Assembly (NCBI GenBank): GCA_024698325.1
Contig: JAILRG010000103.1
Coordinates: forward strand, 1 to 64,000
From: Treponema sp.
GTDB taxonomy: Bacteria > Spirochaetota > Spirochaetia > Treponematales > Treponemataceae
Reading direction: 5' to 3'
Length of the DNA: 64,000 nt
The notes under the pieces were generated by a model. The model saw only the letters and a program-made list of their open reading frames with translations, was not told the DNA's origin and did no database searches. The translations under genes were made by a program, and so were the position numbers. This document shows, in pieces, positions 7,853-16,132 of this stretch (position 1 is its first letter; every line of letters starts with the position of its first letter).

Positions 7853-9190
7853 ATGAATGCTAGACAGGATTTTACTCAAGGCCATATTTTTTCAAAGCTG
7901 GTGGCGTTTATGCTGCCCGTCCTTTTTTCTCTTGTGCTGCAGTCGCTGTACGGCGCCGTTGACATGCTTATTGTAGGCAGATTCGGTACGACTGCCGGTA
8001 TTTCCGGCGTTTCGGTTGGCGGCAATGTGATGAATCTTTTTACCATGTTCCTGAATGCCATTACCATGGGCGTTACCGTGATAATGGGGCAGTATATCGG
8101 GGCAAAACGCTATGAAGCCGTGAATAAGCTTATCGGAAATGCGGTCGCTTTCTTTCTGACGCTGTCGCTGCTGCTTACCGTGTTCATCGTAATTTTTGCT
8201 CGTCCGCTTGCGCTTGCAATGCAGACGCCGGAAGAAGCCGTGGACCTTACGGTGCAGTACATCCGCATCTGTGGAGCGGGCTTTATCTTCATCACGTTTT
8301 ACAATTTTATTTCGGCAATGCTTCGCGGCATTGGTGACTCTCATACGCCGCTTCTGTTTGTTGCGATTGCCAGTGCGGTAAACATCGCCGGCGACCTGGT
8401 GCTTGTAGCCGGATTTCACATGAATGTAGCGGGAGCAGCGATTGCAACTGTTGCGGCCCAGGCGGTAAGCGTCGTGCTTTCTCTGTGGATTTTGCGCAGG
8501 AAAAAGCTTTCGTTTTCGTTCCAGCGCCGGTATTTTGCCTTTGGAAGTGAGATACCGCATTTTGTAACGCTGGGCCTTCCGTTAACGGTGCAGGGCGTGC
8601 TTACCAATTTCAGCTTTCTTGCGCTCAATGCGTTTATCAACCGGCTGGGGCTTGCGGCTTCCGGCGGCTACGGAGTTGCTCAGAAGGTGCAGATGTTTAT
8701 CATGCTGATACCCGGTGCGCTTATGCAGAGTATGGCGCCCTTTGTGTCGCAGAATGTTGGCGCTCAGAATGAAAAGCGTGCAAGGGCCGGAATGCTCTGC
8801 GGACAGGCGCTTGGAGCCGGCATCGGCTTTTTTATCATGATTGGCGTATACTTCTGCGGTGACAGCCTTGCCCGGCTTTTTACTGCAGACGAGGCGGTCG
8901 TCGCCCGCGCCTTTGAGTTTTTGCGCGGCTTCTCTCCCGAGGCTGTGGTTACCTGCGTGCTTTTCAGCTACTTAGGCTACTTTAACGGACATTCTAAGTC
9001 GCTCTTTGTTATGGTGCAGGGACTTTTGCAGACATTCTTGCTGCGCCTTCCGCTTTCGTACATCATGAGTATTCAGCCGGATGCCAGCTTAACGGGTGTA
9101 GGACTTGCGGCCCCTGTCGCAACGGTATTCGGAATCCTTTTGTGCTTTATCTATTACAAGCACATGGGGCGGAGTCTGGTGCGGAAATAA
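7853..9190 (+). CDS. MATE-family multidrug/cation exporter
   Basis: About 445 residues and twelve predicted membrane helices, with the MATE hallmarks LPVLFSLVLQSLYGAVDMLI at the N-terminus, ISAMLRGIGDSHTPL in the first half and APFVSQNVGAQNEKRAR in the second. It exports cationic drugs or metabolites using a Na+ or H+ gradient. The frame opens at 7844, but TACAAT at 7840-7845 lies exactly seven bases before the ATG at 7853, so that ATG is the better start and the mRNA is probably leaderless. It converges on cbiK. Confidence 0.88.
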   Translation: MNARQDFTQGHIFSKLVAFMLPVLFSLVLQSLYGAVDMLIVGRFGTTAGISGVSVGGNVMNLFTMFLNAITMGVTVIMGQYIGAKRYEAVNKLIGNAVAFFLTLSLLLTVFIVIFARPLALAMQTPEEAVDLTVQYIRICGAGFIFITFYNFISAMLRGIGDSHTPLLFVAIASAVNIAGDLVLVAGFHMNVAGAAIATVAAQAVSVVLSLWILRRKKLSFSFQRRYFAFGSEIPHFVTLGLPLTVQGVLTNFSFLALNAFINRLGLAASGGYGVAQKVQMFIMLIPGALMQSMAPFVSQNVGAQNEKRARAGMLCGQALGAGIGFFIMIGVYFCGDSLARLFTADEAVVARAFEFLRGFSPEAVVTCVLFSYLGYFNGHSKSLFVMVQGLLQTFLLRLPLSYIMSIQPDASLTGVGLAAPVATVFGILLCFIYYKHMGRSLVRK

Positions 9191-9195
9191 AAAAA

Positions 9196-9267
9196 AGCCC
9201 GGCTGCTGAACCGAAGCGAACTTAAAATCACATTGCATTGAATCGTTCGCGCTGGCAGTACCGGGCT
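9196..9267 (-). terminator. Long hairpin terminator after cbiK
   Basis: AGCCCGG (9196-9202) and CCGGGCT (9261-9267) pair, with a second inner stem GCGAAC/GTTCGC (9216-9221 with 9245-9250). On the minus strand the hairpin is followed by a T-run, so it ends the cbiK transcript. It lies between convergent genes. Confidence 0.75.
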
Positions 9268-9285
9268 GTATAAAAGCCTAGAGGC

Positions 9286-10101
9286 TTAGTCTTTCTTTTC
9301 TTCGCCTTTGAGCGCGGCAAGTGCTGTTGCCACGTGCTCTACATAAATCTTGCGGATTTCGGGATATTCGCCTAAGCCTTTGATGAGCGTATCGACCTTA
9401 AAGCCGGCTTTTGTGAACTGTGTCTTCCAGCTGTCATCTTCATCGCCTGCCATATCGTTGTTCGCGTGATCGCCTGCGACGAGCATGAGCGGAGTGAGTA
9501 CGACACTCTTGTACTTTGCGGCCTTTACAAGGGCGATAACGTCTTCGCATGCCGGGAATGCTTCTACGGTGCCAACGAAGATGTTTGGATAGCCTTCAAG
9601 CTTTGCCTGGTAGTCAGTTGCGGCGTACAGGAAATTAGAGAAGTATTCAGTTCCGTGGCCCATAAGAACCAGAGCCTGTTTTTTTGCGAGCGGGTTTGCG
9701 TCAGCGAGAGCCTTCAGAACGAGGCTGATGTCTTCTGTTGTTGCCATGAGCGGCTCGCCGTACACGACTTTTTCAAACTTGCTTTCATAGGGAGCTGCAA
9801 GCTCTTTCATTTCGTTGTATTCCAGACCGTACATCATGTGTGTGGGCTGAATGATGACATTCTTGCAGCCTTTTGAGACAGCGTCTGCAAGCGCTTCTTC
9901 TACAGAGAAAACCTTTGTGCCGTCGCGCTTTAGGAGTTTGTTGCGAATCATCGTGCTTGTATAAGCAGATGTAACATGAGCTTCAGGATACGCTGCCTGA
10001 ACTTCCTTTTCTACGGCAACAATTGTTGCCTGACGAGAGCTTTCGAATGATGTGCCGAAGCTCACGAGAATAATTGCAGTAAGTGACAGTAATGTATTCA
10101 C
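9286..10101 (-). CDS. cbiK: CbiK-type anaerobic cobaltochelatase
   Basis: A 271-residue class II chelatase of the CbiK family, which inserts cobalt into sirohydrochlorin in anaerobic cobalamin synthesis. The start IILVSFGTSFESSR and the metal-site histidines His88 (PTHMMYG), His149 (VLMGHGTEYF) and His212 (VAGDHANNDMAGD) are in place. The first residues are hydrophobic, but I see no clear signal peptide. The start is a GTG at 10101 with GGAGG six bases upstream. It follows the binding-protein gene by 37 bp under a cobalamin riboswitch. No other cobalamin-ring genes are present, so it may serve cobalt or tetrapyrrole salvage here. Confidence 0.85.
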   Translation of the reverse strand: MNTLLSLTAIILVSFGTSFESSRQATIVAVEKEVQAAYPEAHVTSAYTSTMIRNKLLKRDGTKVFSVEEALADAVSKGCKNVIIQPTHMMYGLEYNEMKELAAPYESKFEKVVYGEPLMATTEDISLVLKALADANPLAKKQALVLMGHGTEYFSNFLYAATDYQAKLEGYPNIFVGTVEAFPACEDVIALVKAAKYKSVVLTPLMLVAGDHANNDMAGDEDDSWKTQFTKAGFKVDTLIKGLGEYPEIRKIYVEHVATALAALKGEEKKD

Positions 10102-10138
10102 TTTTTGCCTCCATATTTTTTACGCAGTCGCGCTGCGT

Positions 10139-11191
10139 TTATTCACTGTAGAGAATGCCGGTCAGAATCTGGTAGCAGGTGAGCCATTTTTCGCCGAGCG
10201 GCTTAAAGTGGAACAGCTCTCTGGGGAGAATGATGCAGTGGTTGTTGGTAACAGCCGTCAGTCCGTTCCATGCAGGGTGCGTTGCAAGCTTTGTCTGAAA
10301 GGCCTCGAGCGCTTTCTTTTCGTTCGTGCCCATGGTGGTGACAAAAATAAAGTCCGGGTCGCCGGCGATGATGGCTTCGAGGCTCAGGTCGCCGGTGGAG
10401 AACGAGCCGCTGTCAGCAATGTTTCTGGTGCCAAGCGCATTCAGAAGGTCGCCGGAAGCGAGGTCCTTGCTGCCTTTTGCCTGTACGCCGGTGCTGAACG
10501 CGCGCAAAAACAGTACGGTCGGTGCGTTTTTCGGGCGTTTGGAAAGCGCCAGCGCAATCTGTTTGTCGCAGGCGGCTTTTACCAGCGTACCATGCTTGTC
10601 GTACAGATCGCTGCGGCCGGTCAGGTGCGTGCAGACGTCCAGAATGTGCAGGTACTGGCTGAATGTTTCGTAATTAAAGCAGGCCGCGGGAATGTGAGCG
10701 TTTTCCAGAAGCGGCAGCAGTTTTTTATGCGCGCTTATGTTTGCCGAAAGAATGACGAAGTCCGGTGTGCGCGAAAGCAAAAGCTCGCTGTTGGGGGCCA
10801 TCATTGAGCCTGCGACAACGGGGACTTTTTCTGCATTCTGCTGGATGCCCGCGGCCGAAAATACCCCGGCTCCATGCGCGCGGAATGCCTGGGTATGCCA
10901 CTGCTCGTTCAGTGCGGCCGCCTGTTCTTCGGTAAGTGCCGGCGGTTCAGCAAAGGCGTCTTTGGTTGCGCAGTCTATGCTTCCGCCTGCCAGCAGCCAG
11001 AGTGCGGCGAGGCTTCCCTGCAGGACGGCTACGCGGTCCGTGTTCTGCACGGTAACAGTGCGGCCCAGGTCATCAATGAACGTGTAGGGAAGGGATGCTG
11101 CTTTTTTTGCATGCAATACTTGAGGAATGAGTACGGCGACCGCCGCAAACAAAAGCGCCGGGGCGGCTTTAAAGAATGAGTGTTTTTTCAT
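10139..11191 (-). CDS. Periplasmic metal-chelate binding protein (BtuF/FepB-like)
   Basis: About 350 residues. It starts with an N-terminal signal peptide (MKKHSFFKAAPALLFAAVAV..HA), then the two-lobed class III substrate-binding fold: YTFIDDLGRTVTVQNTDRVA at the N-lobe, PDFVILSANISAHK, and the C-lobe segment GDPDFIFVTTMGTNEKKAL. The family delivers cobalamin, haem or Fe-siderophore to ABC importers. The upstream cobalamin riboswitch argues for a corrinoid or cobalt ligand. The frame opens at 11203, but the methionine four residues in gives a standard signal peptide. No permease or ATPase lies next to it. Confidence 0.78.
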   Translation of the reverse strand: MKKHSFFKAAPALLFAAVAVLIPQVLHAKKAASLPYTFIDDLGRTVTVQNTDRVAVLQGSLAALWLLAGGSIDCATKDAFAEPPALTEEQAAALNEQWHTQAFRAHGAGVFSAAGIQQNAEKVPVVAGSMMAPNSELLLSRTPDFVILSANISAHKKLLPLLENAHIPAACFNYETFSQYLHILDVCTHLTGRSDLYDKHGTLVKAACDKQIALALSKRPKNAPTVLFLRAFSTGVQAKGSKDLASGDLLNALGTRNIADSGSFSTGDLSLEAIIAGDPDFIFVTTMGTNEKKALEAFQTKLATHPAWNGLTAVTNNHCIILPRELFHFKPLGEKWLTCYQILTGILYSE

Positions 11192-11214
11192 AACAGAATC
11201 CATGCATCGTGAAT

Positions 11215-11365
11215 CTTTTGTCTGTCGTCTGCACGGCGATCTGACTATACAGTGGCGGGACCGTGAGGTACTTGCCCGGGAGCGTGTCGCAGCTCCTGGC
11301 TCAACCTTGCTTCTCCGTTAAAGCCTCGTCATGCGGCGGCTTTACGCAGGCAACGTGAAAAGTGT
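11215..11365 (-). promoter_or_regulatory. Cobalamin riboswitch
   Basis: Read leftward, the leader has an AAAGCC...GGCTTT hairpin, GGAGAAGCAAGGTTGAGCC, a GGAGC/GCTCC stem, the conserved core GGTCCCGCCACTGTATAG (CCGCCACTGT at 11259-11250), and a B12-box-like AGTCAGATCGCCGTGCAGAC. This order matches a compact class of cobalamin aptamer. It lies just upstream of the binding protein gene and should shut the btuF-like/cbiK pair off when cobalamin is abundant. Boundaries are approximate, and the expression platform near 11200 is not resolved. Confidence 0.82.
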
Positions 11366-11594
11366 AGCGAAATGAACGGTGCTGGGCAAGGTGTGACAAA
11401 TGCAGCTCTGGGCCGGAAAACCGCAGCGGAGTGTGCGCGGATGGGCGGGAAGTGGGAAGAAAAGCCTGTAAATTCAAAAATAATAAAATGTTATAAAAAA
11501 TACTCTGAAATTCTCTTGAATTAAAATGAAGAAATTAGTAAAAATACAGAACTTTAATAATAGTAAAAATGTATCACAGAACAGGAGACACTGT

Positions 11595-13760
11595 ATGGCA
11601 AACAAAAATAGGGTTTCGCTTTCATCAAAGTTTTCTGCGTGCGTAATTCTGATTATTCTTGCGATTGTTGGTATTTCTTCCGTTACGACCAGTATCTTTT
11701 TTTCACAGAACTGCCTTGAAAATTTCTATGGAAATGCGGCGGTAGAGCTTTCTGAGTTTTCTGACTCGATTTCGATGTTTTTTTCTGCAAAAGAAGCCTC
11801 GTTAAATGTCTTTGCAGAATCCGATGCCGTAAAAGCGGCTGACGATACCATTCATTCATTTGTAAATGAGACGGGGTCAATCCCGATTCTCGGGTATGAA
11901 AAAAGTCCGGCAGAAGCAGCCATCAGAAAAGTTTGCAAGTTGTTTGCAAAGAGTGATTCTGACATTGCGGAAATCTATCTGGGAACGAAATGGGGCGGCT
12001 ATGCCACCAATTTTGACAGCTCCATGAGCGGCGGGTATGATCCCCGTAAGCGCGGCTGGTACGAAACTGCCAGCAGGGGAAACGGCAGGGTTATGATTAC
12101 GGATGCCTTTGCTTCTACGGTTGGCGCAACGGTCGTGGGCATTACCCGCTCGGCGTATGATGAAACCGGCGCTTTTATCGGAAATGCGTCGATTGAAGTG
12201 GCTCTCGATACGCTTACAGAAATCCTTGAAAGCCTGCATCTGGGGGAAGGCTCGTTTTATATGATGGTGCAGGCTGACGGAACTGTTCTTGCCGATACCG
12301 GTATCAGGAAGACTAATTTCAAGAACATTTCCGAGCTTTCAATTCCGGATCTTGTCGACTTCCTTCGTTCATCTGAAGAACACGGTGTTGTTTCCGTGCC
12401 CGGTGGCACCTACACTACCTACTTTGCCGCAAAGGTGACGAACGCTAAGACAGGGTATCAGATTGTGGCGCTTTGTCCGAAAGAAACCGTTTTTGCGGCT
12501 TTTTACAAGACGCTTTCCGGCATCATCTTAATCTGCGGCATTTTTGCCGTCGTTGTCGCCGTCTGCATGGCTGCAGGTACGCGCAAAGTCATTCATCCGC
12601 TGAAAGTGATTAGAAATGCAATCAGCGAGAATGCAGCCCAGATTGCGAACGGAAAGGCGGATTTGACAAAGCGTATTGATGTTACCTCGCGCAACGAAAT
12701 AGGCGATGTTGCTGCAAGCTTTAACGTGTTTTCTGAAAAACTGCAGGATATTATCGGCAGCATGAAGCTTTCAAAGAATTCGCTTGCGTCTGCCGGAACA
12801 AAACTGCAGGGGACGATGCTCGGCGCAATGTCGGCGATTGAGCAGATTGGCTCAAGCATACATGCGTTCAGCGAGGCGCTGCAGAGCCAGACGGCAAGTG
12901 TCGGAAAAACTGCTGGCAGCGTAGATAAAATCCTTCGCAGCATTCATTCACTTGAAAGTCTGGTGCAGACGCAGTCTCAGGCTGTAGAAGGAGCGTCGAG
13001 CGCGGTAGAGCAGATGATTGGAAACATCGGCGAAGTGAACCGTTCTGTAGATAAGATGGCCTCATCCTTTGAGATGCTTGCGGCAGACGCGGAGGATGGA
13101 GCCAAGACTCAGAATGTGCTGCAGCAGGAAATTATTGAGATTGAAAACCAGTCAAAGCTGCTGAACGAAGCAAACTCTGTAATTGCAAGCATTGCAAGTC
13201 AGACGAACCTGCTTGCGATGAATGCAGCGATTGAGGCGGCTCACGCGGGCGAAGCCGGAAAGGGCTTTGCTGTTGTTGCGGATGAAATCCGCAAATTGAG
13301 CGAAACCTCATCTTCCCAGTCAAAGACTATCGGCGACCAGCTGAACCGGATTCAGACGACAATCGGAACGGTTGTTCAGGCGACTCAGCGAGGGGTGCAG
13401 GGCTATGCGCATCTTGCTGGCGAGATTCAGGAGACGGACTTTGTTGTGCGTCAGATAAAGGCTGCCATGACCGAGCAGCAGGACGGTTCCGTACAGATTA
13501 CCAGCGCCCTTTCCCGCCTGAATGACAGTACGCAGCAGGTTCAGACGGCCTCTCAGACAATGACCGCCGACAGCCAGATGATTATGGATGAGATGCGCAC
13601 TCTGCAGAAAGACACTGACGTGATGAAGCAGGGCATGGATGATATGGGCGCAAGTGCTGAAGAAATCACCTCGACAGGAGATGCGCTTTCTGAGATTTCC
13701 GTGCTGATGGAAAAGTCCATCGGAGAAATTGGCCGTCAGGTCGATCAGTTTACCGTCTAG
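11595..13760 (+). CDS. Methyl-accepting chemotaxis protein with Cache sensor
   Basis: A 721-residue receptor: membrane helix at about 12-35, a periplasmic double-Cache sensor (about 36-305, containing [12 protein letters not shown]), a second helix at 308-331 ([19 protein letters not shown]), a HAMP linker, and a cytoplasmic signalling coiled coil whose hairpin tip is [28 protein letters not shown] is the ligand-pocket motif common in amino-acid-binding Cache domains. The frame extends upstream to 11526, but AGGAG at 11583-11587 sits seven bases from the ATG at 11595. No C-terminal CheR-tether pentapeptide is visible; the protein ends QVDQFTV. Confidence 0.93.
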   Translation: MANKNRVSLSSKFSACVILIILAIVGISSVTTSIFFSQNCLENFYGNAAVELSEFSDSISMFFSAKEASLNVFAESDAVKAADDTIHSFVNETGSIPILGYEKSPAEAAIRKVCKLFAKSDSDIAEIYLGTKWGGYATNFDSSMSGGYDPRKRGWYETASRGNGRVMITDAFASTVGATVVGITRSAYDETGAFIGNASIEVALDTLTEILESLHLGEGSFYMMVQADGTVLADTGIRKTNFKNISELSIPDLVDFLRSSEEHGVVSVPGGTYTTYFAAKVTNAKTGYQIVALCPKETVFAAFYKTLSGIILICGIFAVVVAVCMAAGTRKVIHPLKVIRNAISENAAQIANGKADLTKRIDVTSRNEIGDVAASFNVFSEKLQDIIGSMKLSKNSLASAGTKLQGTMLGAMSAIEQIGSSIHAFSEALQSQTASVGKTAGSVDKILRSIHSLESLVQTQSQAVEGASSAVEQMIGNIGEVNRSVDKMASSFEMLAADAEDGAKTQNVLQQEIIEIENQSKLLNEANSVIASIASQTNLLAMNAAIEAAHAGEAGKGFAVVADEIRKLSETSSSQSKTIGDQLNRIQTTIGTVVQATQRGVQGYAHLAGEIQETDFVVRQIKAAMTEQQDGSVQITSALSRLNDSTQQVQTASQTMTADSQMIMDEMRTLQKDTDVMKQGMDDMGASAEEITSTGDALSEISVLMEKSIGEIGRQVDQFTV

Positions 13761-13812
13761 ACAACGTTTACGGTGCTGTGGCTGAAAAACGCGGCGCCGT
13801 AAAAAATAATGC

Positions 13813-13841
13813 TTTACAATTTCGTGTTAGTCCTTTAGAGT
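13813..13841 (+). promoter_or_regulatory. Sigma-70 promoter of the esterase gene
   Basis: TTTACA at 13813-13818 and TAGAGT at 13836-13841 are 17 bp apart. The predicted start falls inside the palindrome that follows. Confidence 0.5.
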
Positions 13842-13857
13842 ATGTAACCGGTTACAT
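13842..13857. promoter_or_regulatory. 16-bp perfect palindromic operator (LacI-family type)
   Basis: ATGTAACCGGTTACAT is a perfect palindrome with the central CG of LacI/GalR-family sites. It directly abuts the -10 box and covers the expected transcription start of the esterase gene, an ideal place for repression. No LacI-family gene lies in this window. Confidence 0.65.
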
Positions 13858-13891
13858 TATTACCGATTTGCTTTCTTAAGGAGGTATTTAC

Positions 13892-15229
13892 ATGAAAGTA
13901 TCTGGAATTATTACTGCGGGCGTGGCTGCCTGCAGTCTGCTGGCAGTAACTGCGTGCGGAACAAGCAGAGCAGCTGCGGTGCGTCCTCACTCCGAGGTTG
14001 TGGCAGATGCAAACTCTCCGACAGGGTACACTGCTGTTTTTGTATATGACACATCTCTCGTGCATCCGGCAGACCTTGGCCTTAAAGATATTGCTTCTGT
14101 CACCCTGTATTCTGACTGCATGAAGCTCTATTCGTATGAGGAGCAGAAAGCCGGAACCATTAACGGTGCATTCGGACATGTGCCGCAGGAATACAAAGCC
14201 GGGCTGTATCCCGCAGGCGGCTCTGGCGACACACGGCTTGATGTCGCGCTCGAAAACATCGGTAACGGGCTTTTCCGCTGCAGCATACCGCTTTCAAGTG
14301 GCGCGTTTGTCTATAACTACACGCTGACCGACTCAACGGGAAAATCTGTCAGCCGCCTTGATGACCCTGCAAATCCCGCCGCTGTCAACAGCGTAACGGG
14401 CGTGCGCGATCTTTCATCCCTTGTATACGTTCCCTATGATGCAAAACGCAGCAACAAAGATACCTGGGCGGACCGGTCGCTGGAACTGCCCAAAACTTCC
14501 GGCGCAAAAGGTACGTATCTGACGACAGGATACACTGGAGCTGACGGTAAGACGCACGGACTTGCCGTGTATCTGCCTAAAGGCTATGACGCAAAACGCG
14601 CAAAGCCGTATAACGTGCTCTATATTTCACACGGAACCGGCGGAGACATGTACGGCGAGGAAATGCGCTGGCTGAACGAAGGCGCAGTCTGCAATATCAA
14701 CGACAACCTTGGCGTGGATTATGTCGTCGTCGGAATGAACAATCAGGAATTTGCTGTGAGCGGAGCCGGTAAGCCGGACTGGGATTTTAAGAAGATTGCA
14801 GAAGACCAGATTTCATATATCATGCCGTTTGTTGAGTCCCATTACAATGTCTCGAAGGAAGCTTCGGGAAGGGCATATGCGGGGCTTTCGATGGGCGGCG
14901 CCACGACGTCTAATTTCCTGATGTATTACGGAAATCTGTTCAGTCACTTCGGAATCTGGAGCTATGCGAATACTGATTTCCCCGGCTACTGCCAGGTGGA
15001 AGGTCTGGTAAATAAGGACAATCAGGCGGCGGTGAAGGCATTAAAAGACCCGAAAATCATGATTGCCTATGGTTCATGGGATTTCGGCATGGAACCGTGC
15101 AAGCAGTTCGGCAAGATGCTCGGCGAGCTTGGCGTAGCGTACAAAGAGCTTGAAGTTCCTGCTGCCCACGACTGGGAAAACTGGCAGCTTACCTATGCGT
15201 GGGCTGCAAAGAACTTCTTCTGGAAGTAA
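13892..15229 (+). CDS. Secreted lipoprotein esterase, CE1/feruloyl-esterase-like
   Basis: A 445-residue protein with a lipoprotein signal (LLAVTAC, lipidated Cys about 27). An early-set/CBM48-like beta domain covers roughly 40-165, followed by an alpha/beta-hydrolase esterase. The nucleophile elbow YAGLSMGGATT, the oxyanion segment NVLYISHGTGGDMYGEE and the late catalytic histidine in PAAHDWENWQ follow the carbohydrate esterase 1 layout (acetyl-xylan or feruloyl esterases). AAGGAGG precedes the ATG. The palindromic operator upstream implies induction by a sugar. With the GH43 protein at 36939 it suggests arabinoxylan or pectin breakdown. Confidence 0.82.
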   Translation: MKVSGIITAGVAACSLLAVTACGTSRAAAVRPHSEVVADANSPTGYTAVFVYDTSLVHPADLGLKDIASVTLYSDCMKLYSYEEQKAGTINGAFGHVPQEYKAGLYPAGGSGDTRLDVALENIGNGLFRCSIPLSSGAFVYNYTLTDSTGKSVSRLDDPANPAAVNSVTGVRDLSSLVYVPYDAKRSNKDTWADRSLELPKTSGAKGTYLTTGYTGADGKTHGLAVYLPKGYDAKRAKPYNVLYISHGTGGDMYGEEMRWLNEGAVCNINDNLGVDYVVVGMNNQEFAVSGAGKPDWDFKKIAEDQISYIMPFVESHYNVSKEASGRAYAGLSMGGATTSNFLMYYGNLFSHFGIWSYANTDFPGYCQVEGLVNKDNQAAVKALKDPKIMIAYGSWDFGMEPCKQFGKMLGELGVAYKELEVPAAHDWENWQLTYAWAAKNFFWK

Positions 15230-15252
15230 CTGACCGTACTTACAGGCGGCAC

Positions 15253-15951
15253 TCAGCTGTTTTTCTTAACCAGATAGCCTGAGTGTCCGTTTGTGATAAG
15301 CTTTTCTTCAACAGCTTTCAGTTTGGCATCGGGTATGTTCTTGATGATGACGCGGGTGAGCGTGTCTGTTTTCTGGAAGTACACATCCTTAAAGCCTTCG
15401 CGGAGAAGTGACTGTGCAAGCTCGTTTGCGTAGTCACGGTTCGTAAAAGAGCCGACCTGAATGTTCCACGCAGCGGCTTCTTTTAAAGGTGCTGCTCCTG
15501 AAGCCTGGGCGCCTGAGGCAGATGAGCCCGAAGCGGTTTGCTGTACTTTGGCGGCAGCTTTTGCGGTTGCCGCACTCTGTGCGCTGTGTTCTGCGCTGCT
15601 TATGATTTCAAGGCGCACGTTTGCCGTGCCGCTTGAAAGCATGTCCAGCTGGAATGCAGCTGCTTTTGAAAGATCAATTTCCCGTCCGGCGACAAAGGGG
15701 CCGCGGTCATTGACGCGCACGTTTACTGAGCGGCCGTTTGCAAGGTTTGTTACGCGCAGCACGGTACCAAAAGGCAGCGTTTTGTGGGCGCAGGTGTAAT
15801 CATTCATATTGAAGATTTCGCCGCTTGCAGTGGGTCTGCCATTGAATTTTTCTGCATAATAAGACGCATGTACATTTGCCTTGTACACGGACGCAAAGGA
15901 CGCGCAGCTGAACGCGAAGATAAAAGCGAGAGTTAAAAGTTTCGTTTTCAT
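15253..15951 (-). CDS. rlpA: RlpA-like protein with SPOR domain
   Basis: A 232-residue exported protein. Residues 1-20 form a signal peptide. A double-psi beta-barrel follows (about 24-112) with [18 protein letters not shown], the key [15 protein letters not shown] and VNDRGPF, where the Asp is the catalytic residue in lytic transglycosylases of this family. A Ser/Ala-rich linker leads to a SPOR domain (about 160-230) that binds denuded glycan strands at division sites. There is no lipobox cysteine, so it is probably periplasmic. A GATACA box six bases before the ATG hints at a leaderless mRNA. Confidence 0.88.
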   Translation of the reverse strand: MKTKLLTLAFIFAFSCASFASVYKANVHASYYAEKFNGRPTASGEIFNMNDYTCAHKTLPFGTVLRVTNLANGRSVNVRVNDRGPFVAGREIDLSKAAAFQLDMLSSGTANVRLEIISSAEHSAQSAATAKAAAKVQQTASGSSASGAQASGAAPLKEAAAWNIQVGSFTNRDYANELAQSLLREGFKDVYFQKTDTLTRVIIKNIPDAKLKAVEEKLITNGHSGYLVKKNS

Positions 15952-16021
15952 GCTTACTGTATCGGCTGCGAAAAGAATCGGGTTAAGCTCTTTTTATGTC
16001 CGGCTTTTCCCGCTCTTCCCC

Positions 16022-16087
16022 CGCACGCACTTGCAGCGCCTCTGAAACATACGCACGCACTTGCAGCGCCTCTGAAACATACGCACG
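16022..16087. repeat. 30-bp tandem duplication plus partial third copy
   Basis: Two identical 30-bp units (16022-16051 and 16052-16081), each starting CGCACGCACTTGCAG, are followed by CGCACG. The repeat lies between divergent rlpA and the gene at 16133, just upstream of the latter's promoter. Unit number may vary between strains. Confidence 0.85.
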
Positions 16088-16097
16088 GAAAAATCCC

Positions 16098-16126
16098 TTT
16101 ACTCTTTAGTTTAAATTGCATACATT
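16098..16126 (+). promoter_or_regulatory. Promoter giving a leaderless transcript
   Basis: TTTACT (16098-16103) and TACATT (16121-16126) have 17-bp spacing; the ATG of the next gene follows six bases after the -10, at the expected start point. Confidence 0.55.
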
Positions 16127-16132
16127 CACTAT

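Noticed and set aside
10052-10807. 251-residue plus-strand frame inside cbiK and the binding protein
   Set aside because: Antisense shadow; both true genes follow a riboswitch on the other strand.
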